Part shown: in pieces, positions 57,461 through 64,000 of the stretch
How positions within the stretch are numbered: position 1 is the stretch's first letter
Layout: every line of letters starts with the position of its first letter
NCBI RefSeq assembly: GCF_022605165.1
Contig: NC_063072.1
Coordinates: forward strand, 1,426,001-1,490,000
Source: Purpureocillium takamizusanense
Taxonomy: Eukaryota > Ascomycota > Sordariomycetes > Hypocreales > Ophiocordycipitaceae
DNA length: 64,000 nucleotides
Direction of reading: 5' to 3'
The notes under the pieces: model-generated
Told to the model about the DNA's origin: nothing
Seen by the model: only the letters and a program-made list of their open reading frames with translations
The model's database searches: none
Position numbers and translations under genes: made by a program

Positions 57461-58639
57461 ATGCCTTTGTATGCCTCCCCCCCGGCCCTCTTTCCCCAAC
57501 GCAAGCACTCACTGATGAAACGCAGACACCTTCTCGGCAAGAAGTCATGGAACGTGTACAATCCCCAAAACATCGCTCGCGTTCGCCGTGATGAGGCCGC
57601 AGCGAAACTCGCCGAGGAGGCCGAGGAGCAGCGCATGCAGGAGATTGATGCGCAGCGCCGCCTAGCCATCCTGCGAGGCGAAGAGCCGCCCGCTTACCCT
57701 GACGAAAACGAAGCAAACGCCATCTCCGAGTCGTCCCTCGTACGTGTAGCCGAGCCTGAACACCTCGAGACCAGGCGTCCGCGAAAACAGCGAAAGAGGT
57801 CCGGCGAAGACGACACCGACTTTGAACTACGACTGGCACGAGAGCGAAACGAAGCGCCCGCCACCGCCTTCGAGCAGTCCCGGAAGCCTACGAGCTCGGC
57901 ACCCATCGTCGATCATGCCGGCCACATCGATCTCGTCGGCGATGAAAAGGCAAGAGCACATGCGGAGAAAAACGCAGATGCGGAAAAAGAGGCCCATGCA
58001 AAGCGCCGGGAGATCGAAGACCAGTATAGAATGCGCCTCGCCAACGCGGCTGGCAAGGGCGGAGTGAGCGAACCCTGGTATTCTCGGCTAGACCCTACTG
58101 CCATGGCAGTACCTCCCAAAGACGTCTGGGGCAACGAGGATCCAAGGCGCAAGGAACGACAGGCGCAGCGGTTGGTCGCTGACGACCCACTGGCCATCAT
58201 GAAGCAGGCATCGGCCAAGATACAAACGCTGAAACAGCAGCGTAAAAAGATTGCGGCGGAACAAGAAGCCCAGTTTCGACAGGTCTGTAAGGAAGAGAAG
58301 CGTCAGGAAAAGGAGAAACGAAGGGAGGACCGCGAGAAGAGACACAGACGTCGATCAGGCTCACGCTCACGTTCTCGTTCGCCACGCCGAGAGTCGCACC
58401 GACATCGTCGAGACCACCGTGGCAATGAGCACGGGAACGACCATGAACGGAAGCGGCAACGAGATGAGCGGCACCGAGATGAAGACTACGCGCGACAAAG
58501 TTCACTTCGGGATCGTCACCATCGTGGCGGGGAGTACGGAAGCGACCATAAAGAGAAGAGGCACCGCGGCCACGAGCACGCGAACCGACATGGTTCTCGC
58601 TCCCCTGAGCACAGATTGCGACATCACAGACATGACTAA
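57461..58639 (+). CDS. Cir_N-domain protein (LENG1/CWC25-like), probable splicing factor
   Basis: Two exons: an 8-nt coding microexon (57461-57468, ATGCCTTT) and 57526-58639; 373 residues. Joining them gives MPLHLLGKKSWNVYNPQN, the typical start of fungal Cir_N (CBF1-interacting corepressor N-terminal) proteins, with the signature ARVRRDEAAAKLAEEAEEQR. Human LENG1 and the spliceosomal factor CWC25 share this N-terminal domain. The middle is charged and helical, and the C-terminus is a long Arg/Ser/His-rich domain, consistent with splicing complexes. A nuclear role in pre-mRNA splicing is inferred, not shown. Starting at the downstream Met of the long open frame would lose the conserved first residues, so I prefer the microexon model. 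Confidence 0.82.
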   Translation: MPLYASPPALFPQRKHSLMKRRHLLGKKSWNVYNPQNIARVRRDEAAAKLAEEAEEQRMQEIDAQRRLAILRGEEPPAYPDENEANAISESSLVRVAEPEHLETRRPRKQRKRSGEDDTDFELRLARERNEAPATAFEQSRKPTSSAPIVDHAGHIDLVGDEKARAHAEKNADAEKEAHAKRREIEDQYRMRLANAAGKGGVSEPWYSRLDPTAMAVPPKDVWGNEDPRRKERQAQRLVADDPLAIMKQASAKIQTLKQQRKKIAAEQEAQFRQVCKEEKRQEKEKRREDREKRHRRRSGSRSRSRSPRRESHRHRRDHRGNEHGNDHERKRQRDERHRDEDYARQSSLRDRHHRGGEYGSDHKEKRHRGHEHANRHGSRSPEHRLRHHRHD

Positions 58640-58749
58640 CGATGAGATACCCAAGGCGTAAAGTACGCGCCAATGAATTGATCCGCACTTTGCTGTAATG
58701 ACCCAAATACCTTGGTGTTCCCCCCCATATCAGCCGCGTCGTAAGGGTA

Positions 58750-59361
58750 TCACTTTTCCGTCCAAGGCAGCTTTATCTCCACGGGCCGCATGTCCTTCTC
58801 TACCATGGCCACAACGGGGGCCGCGCCCAGTTTCGTCAGCGCCTCCTCCACCCTCTTATAGGTCGCCTCGCTCAACCCTTCCCTCCTGTCGCAGTAGACG
58901 TCCACGCCCTCCTTGGTGAAGAGCGTTGGCGCGAACCACGTCACGGCCCAGCGCTCGCGTGCGCCATCGGCGGCGGTCTCTTCGCCCCAGCCGAGCACCT
59001 CCCAGTGACTGCCGACGAAGAACAGCCAGCCCTTGCCGCGCCAGTCCCATCCGCGGGCGGCGTCCGCCTGCGTATCGACGCCCTGGACCGTCTTACGCAC
59101 GGCTTGCTTATCCGTGGGCTCGTACTCGACGAGGTCGTCGACGCGCGGGCGGCCGTCGGCCTTGGGCGGCATGGGCCTGTAGCTGATGCGGACGTTGCGC
59201 GCGGAGCGCCACATGGATAGCGTCGAGTGCGTGACGGTCCACGTGCCGGTGAGCCACTCGACGGATGGCTCAGACGGCGTGGAGCCATCCGTGTCGCTGG
59301 CTGCGCCCGACGCATACTTGGATGGCAGCATGAGGGATATCGGGGCGAGGGGTGGCTCCAT
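58750..59361 (-). CDS. conserved fungal protein of unknown function, calycin-like
   Basis: Single exon, 203 residues from the Met at 59361; the frame extends upstream but that part looks untranslated and includes a CACAG repeat. After a short polar N-terminus comes LTGTWTVTHSTLSMW, a G-x-W motif as at the start of lipocalin/calycin beta barrels. Several later strands (DDLVEYEP, GWLFFVGSHWEVLGWG, WAVTWFAPTLF) fit an up-and-down barrel, ending with a helix (EATYKRVEEALTKLG). No signal peptide is seen, so the protein is likely cytosolic. A small-ligand or lipid-binding role is a guess from the fold. It converges with the Cir_N gene, 110 bp between stops. Confidence 0.75.
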   Translation of the reverse strand: MEPPLAPISLMLPSKYASGAASDTDGSTPSEPSVEWLTGTWTVTHSTLSMWRSARNVRISYRPMPPKADGRPRVDDLVEYEPTDKQAVRKTVQGVDTQADAARGWDWRGKGWLFFVGSHWEVLGWGEETAADGARERWAVTWFAPTLFTKEGVDVYCDRREGLSEATYKRVEEALTKLGAAPVVAMVEKDMRPVEIKLPWTEK

Positions 59362-59642
59362 GGCGATATCTTGAGGTCGAGGGGGAGAGAAGCGCTCGCG
59401 CTGAACAATGGGTGGATAAGCTTGGGCCAAGAAGTCGGCCCTGGCGCTGCTGAAGACTCGAGAGGCTCCCGTGCGCGGTTGGCTGAGTGGTTCGTGTCGG
59501 TCGGGCGGGCGGGAGGCTATAGTAGGGAGTACGAAGTAGGTAAGATAGCCCTGACTCCGACCGAGATGGCGAACGCACGTGGGCGAGATCAGTGGCAGAG
59601 CAGTGTTTTTGTTCTGTCCAAAAGACGAAACAAAACAGCTAT

Positions 59643-59682
59643 CACAGCACAGCACAGCACAGCACAGCACAGCACAGCACAG
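59643..59682. repeat. (CACAG)8 pentanucleotide repeat
   Basis: Eight tandem CACAG units lie about 280 bp upstream of the calycin-like gene's start codon and therefore probably in its promoter or 5' UTR. Confidence 0.9.
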
Positions 59683-60326
59683 ACAGCATGAAACTGGCCG
59701 TGCTTGTCCTACTGCGTGCCCGTCAGCTTTATAAACGGAGCTCTGGGGTTGTTACCTTAGTGTTGCGGCCGGAAGCTCCAGATGCCGAGCCTCTGCTACC
59801 TGTACCTACTACGGTACCTAAAGTACAGTACGTCATCCCTGCCAGGGCGGCCCCAGGGGGGGGGGGGGGGGGCGGCAGCCACTGAACCCCAGGCCACACC
59901 GTTCAATAACACTTTATAAGGTGCACGCGTTGAGTTTCGCCCATTAAGACTCGAGACTCGACATGGTCAATCTTCAATAAAGAAGACAACAGCCATAGTA
60001 ACAATGCGATTGAGCCGGCCCCCACGTCATTGGCATTTGAGCCATGTAGGCCCTGCGCTCCGTGCATGCGCGCCATGGCCAGAGCACCGCGCCCACGAGT
60101 TTTTCGAAACGTTTGTGCCTGCAGAACATGTTGCCGAACCCGAACGGTTGAGTAACACTTACATGAGCCATCACCGCTCTCGTCCTTCAAGCCGCCTATA
60201 GTTTCACCACGTGCCTTCGCAACTTGTAGAGACAGGATAGGATAGCAGAGGCAAGTCTCTGAAGGGCTCCCAGTCGGTTCATTGGAAGAGAAAAGAGGGA
60301 ACGATTTTTTTTTTTAAAAAAAAAGG

Positions 60327-60334
60327 TATAAAGG
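60327..60334 (+). promoter_or_regulatory. TATA-like box (TATAAAGG)
   Basis: TATAAAGG stands 136 bp before the start codon of the second cysteine-rich gene, directly after a T11-A9 homopolymer pair that would exclude nucleosomes. The spacing leaves room for a leader of about 100 nt. Confidence 0.5.
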
Positions 60335-60469
60335 AAGACGACTCTTCCCAAAGTTTTTGTGTCCCGTAGCTACTTCGTAGTAGCAGCAGCACAACGCTTG
60401 AGTGAAGAAGAAGAGGCTCGAAGCATCAACACCCAGCACGTCAACTCTCGCCAACCGTCCACGTCAACC

Positions 60470-61074
60470 ATGTGCGGCCCCATTGATCTCACAGACTCTG
60501 ACACGTCCGACGGCGAGTACCATTCGGACGACGAGGCAAGTCACCACGCATGCCATGAGACCACGTCGTCGGACCCAAAACTTACCTGGGCCTCCTCCAG
60601 CTGGATTCCGCGTGGGCCATGGATGGGTCTTGGGGCCATTGGCCGGGGGTGAGTTCCAACCCATCCATCAGCATCATACCGGCGAGGTCCTGTTGCTCAG
60701 ACGTGCGATGCAGACTTGCGAAAAGGAGAGCAAGACGTGCACCTTCAAGGTCAAACATGGCGCGTGGGGGGATACGAATTGGGTGCTCGGGCACTACGCC
60801 GGTCCACCGCCCAAAAAGGCCAGGATCAGGTCCAACTTTTACGTGAAGACGTACGGCTGCACGCGCGGATACGGCGTAAGTGGAACTACTATCACTACTT
60901 TCACTTCCAAGCAAGGCTGGCTTTGGAGCTACTGTCAGCTAACAGCGGGCGATTCCCCGTGTACTTTAGTGTCGGAGAGATGGCGACTGGTGCTGGCTGA
61001 GTCCGGTTCGAAATAGGGTCAACTGTCGCTACGAACCGTCGCAACGTTATCTACCACCGAGACCACGGAACTGA
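60470..61074 (+). CDS. small cysteine-rich protein, novel type (copy 2)
   Basis: Proposed exons: 60470-60539, 60601-60875 and 60970-61074; 149 residues. The third donor/acceptor pair is strong (GTAAGT; GCTAAC branch point then TTTAG); the first intron is uncertain, because its donor GTCACC is weak and a GCAAGT lies four bases upstream in the wrong phase. Exon 2's frame was chosen by its strong third-position GC. The start carries an acidic PIDLTDSDTSDGE segment like a SUMO-interacting motif. Later come GHGWVLG, a C-T-F-K-V-K ... N-W-V-L stretch, TYGCTRGYG, and in the last exon C-x3-G-D-x-C and VNCRY. No signal peptide. It shares its motif, length and last intron position with the gene at 52881-53486. 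No known family is recognised. Confidence 0.5.
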
Positions 61075-61355
61075 GAGTCTTGGTGCCAAGAGCTGGGAAA
61101 GAGCACCCATGAGTATACTGTACCTTGAGAGGCCCCTTGCAAAGTCGATGTTATACCACAAAAGCCGAAAAATCAAGAGTTTTTTTAAAAAAAAAAAAAA
61201 AAAAAAATTCCATGGCCAAAAAAAAAATCGTAATTCTCTTGTCCCAACATGGCCACGGCCACCTTGACGTGCGTGATTGCTGCTTCGCTTGGGAAGCTGC
61301 TCACCACTGGTTGAATGAGCCACCTCCCCCGCCACACAACATGAGAACACACAGA

Positions 61356-61387
<32 letters not shown>

Positions 61388-62032
61388 AAACCAACACTGC
61401 CAAACGAAGGAATGATTTGGCCCCCCCCCCCCCGGCGCCAGCGTCATGTGCCTGACCTGGCCTGGGGTACGTTCCTATTAGTACTACCTAGTAGTAGTGA
61501 CCACGCCGCCGAGCGCCCACTCAGTGGAATCAGTGAAGATCGATGGATCGGCGGCCGAATCCCACCAGGCCCGCACGCCGAAATCGACCACCACACCCTC
61601 TTCTAGCACGATTCTTCCTCCCTTGATTGACAAAGAAGAAGCCCTTTTTTCTTCGCGTGCAAGTGCACCACCACCACCACCACCACCATCCATCCATCCA
61701 TCCATCCGTCCACTACCACTACACCATCTTGACGGCCTTTTGGCTCCCCTCCCGCGCCGCGCTATTCCCCTCACCGCATTTTCGCTCCTCGGAATCGCCG
61801 CGACACGTCGTTTGTTGTCCTGCGTTTTCTTCGCCTCCCTTTTTTTTTCCTTCCCCTTCTTCCCTTGCTCCGCGGAGGGCCTCCCCCCCCCCTTCTCCCC
61901 CTCTCTCGACCCGACGCCCGCTCGACACGAACACGGCCGCACCCAGTTTGCGCGCTGCATTTCCCGCACGGCCGTCGCATCTCTCCGCCCCCCCTTCCGG
62001 GCGCGTTGTTGCTTATCGTCGGCGGGCGAGAC
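61075..62032. other. intergenic region with homopolymers and (AC)n
   Basis: About 1 kb. Notable are T7A20 (61181-61207), an (AC)n run (61357-61386), a 13-nt C run (61421-61433), a CAC/CAT-rich stretch (61665-61710) and a long pyrimidine-rich leader (61735-61910) before the next gene. No gene is seen. Confidence 0.5.
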
Positions 62033-62404
62033 ATGGATCCGGCCGCGGGCGACGGCGATGACGCCAACGACGCCGCCGCCGCCGCCATGGCCCAGATGAT
62101 GGGCTTCTCGGCCTTTGGCGCGCAGGACCGCCCGCAGAAGAAGCGCCGCTACAACCCCCTCGCCGACGCCGCCACAGAGCAGCAGCACTTATCGAAGCAG
62201 CAGCATCATCTTCATCACCATCACCACCACCGTCGTCAAGGGAATTCTCACGGCGCCGCGTCCTCGACGGGGTCGAACGCGACGCCGCTCGGGGCGACGA
62301 AGCGCGATGCAGGAGGCGCCACGGCGTCCGTGCGCCCATCTGCCGCGACGAACACGGACGAGATCTCGCTGGAGGATGAAAATGACGAGGTCGAGCCCGC
62401 CATA

Positions 62405-62441
<37 letters not shown>

Positions 62442-62773
62442 ACGTCGCAGAATCAGCGGCAGCTGCCGAAAGCAGCACGACCACCATCGCCTCGTTACCT
62501 CGTCCAGCTGGGTTGCCGGAACGACCAGCGCCCGGCGTGGGCTTCGTCGGCATGCCCCCGCGCCGCCGCGGACACGGCGAGCCGCAAGACCACCATCACA
62601 TCCGCGACAGGGGCCCCTCGAGCGGGAAACCTTGGTACGAGGACTACTACGACCCATCGTCCAACGAGAATCCCTGGGAGCGCCTCGAATCTTCCATGGG
62701 CCTGTTGCCGAGAGGCTCGTGGTTGGCGCGCGGGCATCGGCAACATGCGACCACCCCGCCCGCTCAAACTTGA
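62033..62773 (+). CDS. conserved fungal nuclear-type protein of unknown function
   Basis: Single exon, 246 residues from the ATG at 62033, chosen because the downstream AQMMGFSAFG and QKKRRYNPLAD segments mark the usual start of this Sordariomycete family; upstream in-frame codons are leader. The basic KKRRYNP could be a nuclear localisation signal. The middle is low complexity (His run, Ala run, six consecutive Asp). The C-terminal part is compact and looks conserved (GKPWYEDYYDPSSNENPWER, then LESSMGLLPRGSW), with many aromatic residues. I have no function for it. RNA- or protein-binding is possible but unsupported. The low-complexity runs make several shadow frames on the opposite strand. 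Confidence 0.75.
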
Positions 62774-64000
62774 GCTCACCGAGGTCGCAGCATCAGCATC
62801 ATCACAGAATATGACAACGCTATTCCAGGCGCGACTGCCCGCTCTGGCGATGGGGAAGACGCCGACGCGTCGCACCGACCCCTTGTGTCGTGTACGAGGA
62901 GATACCTAGGTATCCCGAGCCTTGTCCAGACCTCGGCTAAGGCTAAACCCAATACCTTTTTGGGCCCGGTCACGTGACCACTCCAACGACTTACACGGGA
63001 TGCCCAAGACCTCGAGCCCTCGTCGTCGGCACCAAAGGCTCACATCACATGATCTGGCACATCCCGGAGACTGCCATCAGGGGGGCACACGCCTCCCTGC
63101 TCGCTACCGCCATGCCGGGTCACCTTTCACGCCGGGGTGGCTCCTTGGCCTACTGCACGGGCGTTGGCAGAGAGCTGGATTCGGCTACGGAAGGAGGGCC
63201 TCGGCCCTCGGTCTTGCTGGGCACTGTCGAAGCCCTGGAACGTCTGGCTCTGACACATCAAGTAGCGCCTTGTTGTTACTGCCAGGTCGCCTTGTCACGT
63301 CCAAAGAAGCAACAATTCGTCGCAATAGGAGATGTACCTACGGGTCCCCAACTTTTCCTCTTCACTTGCTACACGGTGTGCCCGTCTCTCCACCGATTCC
63401 GGTCCTTACATGGTACCTTGCAGAAAGACATTCATCGTCCCACCCCGCCTCGGCTCTGCCTCTCGGCCGAATAGGGCCCCTGCTCGCGGGGCGAGGGCAC
63501 CAGACAGCTGGCTCGGCCAATAGCTCAGGCTACCCAAGATGTGAGGAACGAGGCGTGGTGTGCCCGTTTTGCTTCCCCAGATCGTCCCAGTTCATCCAAT
63601 CATAAGTCTCATCGTCTCGTGAAACGGCCGCATCCGACTTCCCCCACACCCCTTGGCCGGCGGCCACGAAACCTTGCCAGTGGAGAGCCAGCGCTTAATT
63701 GCCGCCGCCGCCCACCCGGCAGCAGGGGCCGATAAAGCAGCAAGGGATCTCGCGCCTAGCACGATGCAAGATTGCCGCCAGCCGCAGCTTATTTCAACGT
63801 CAGTCCGTGTCAAATAACGCACTCGCGCACCGGCCAGGTTAGAGTTTCGCTTCCTGGGGGGGCCGGAAAATGGAAGAAGAATCGTAAATCGCTGATATCA
63901 GGCGGCCGTCCATTTTTGTCGTAATCGCTAGTAAAACATCCGGAATTCGCTTTTTCTGGCGCTCTTGGTATACATAGCAAGGCAGAAAAGCGTCCGCTGA
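62774..64000. other. terminal intergenic region
   Basis: The last 1.2 kb. It starts with the 3' end of the preceding gene, has a perfect TACCTAGGTA palindrome at 62903-62912, and otherwise only frames without domains. The next gene is probably beyond the right edge. Confidence 0.45.

Larger units (their letters stand above)
59362..60469. other. divergent intergenic region with short repeats
   Basis: About 1.1 kb. It holds a (CACAG)8 repeat (59643-59682), a GTAC/GGTACC-rich block (59797-59835), and a 17-nt G run (59856-59872). On the right, eleven T are directly followed by nine A (60305-60324) just before a TATA-like box. No gene is supported. Confidence 0.5.

Noticed and set aside
60716..61000. 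Alternative frame of 94 codons in the second cysteine-rich gene
   Set aside because: Its codons lack the third-position GC preference; the other frame has it and splices into a matching last exon.
62922..63605. 227-codon plus-strand frame near the right edge
   Set aside because: No ATG in good context, no domain, and an overlapping frame of similar length exists; composition is not coding-like.

Overview
This window looks like nuclear DNA from a filamentous ascomycete, most likely a Sordariomycete of the order Hypocreales. The reasons are GC-rich coding sequence with a strong third-position GC preference, short introns (about 50-110 nt) with GTRNGT donors, CTAAC-like branch points and CAG or TAG acceptors, and gene families such as a NACHT-type NLR, LTE1, RPS0, NOP58 and VMA6. 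The species assignment is inference. No tRNA, rRNA, CRISPR array or intact transposon was recognised.

Layout from left to right. A NACHT NLR (minus strand) runs off the left edge, followed by the ER Hsp110-type chaperone LHS1, a secreted pepsin-like protease, a small coiled-coil gene and a GT31-like glycosyltransferase. At 17.2-19.9 kb a PDI-like gene with a C-terminal HEEL signal and a prolyl-4-hydroxylase-like gene are divergently transcribed from a 322-bp gap. Between 20.5 and 25.7 kb lie four small single-pass membrane protein genes, all on the plus strand, interrupted by a minus-strand secreted KP4-like protein. From 27 to 47 kb is a conserved housekeeping stretch: APC10/DOC1, a stomatin, NOP58, VMA6, mitochondrial uS15, RPS0 and the Ras-GEF LTE1. 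A 5.9-kb gene-poor, repeat-rich interval follows. The right end carries SEC18, a Cir_N-domain protein, an unknown calycin-like protein, a conserved fungal protein of unknown function, and two small cysteine-rich genes at 52.9-53.5 kb and 60.5-61.1 kb.

I rebuilt gene structures by eye from splice signals, reading frame and protein-family fit. Most multi-exon models close in frame, and family lengths match where the family is known. The observations most worth checking are the P4H/PDI-like divergent pair, the two cysteine-rich genes that share a motif and an intron position, and the run of small membrane proteins. ER and secretory functions are well represented (LHS1, PDI-like, P4H-like, SEC18, GT31, secreted protease), but apart from the divergent pair nothing in the sequence ties these genes into one unit.
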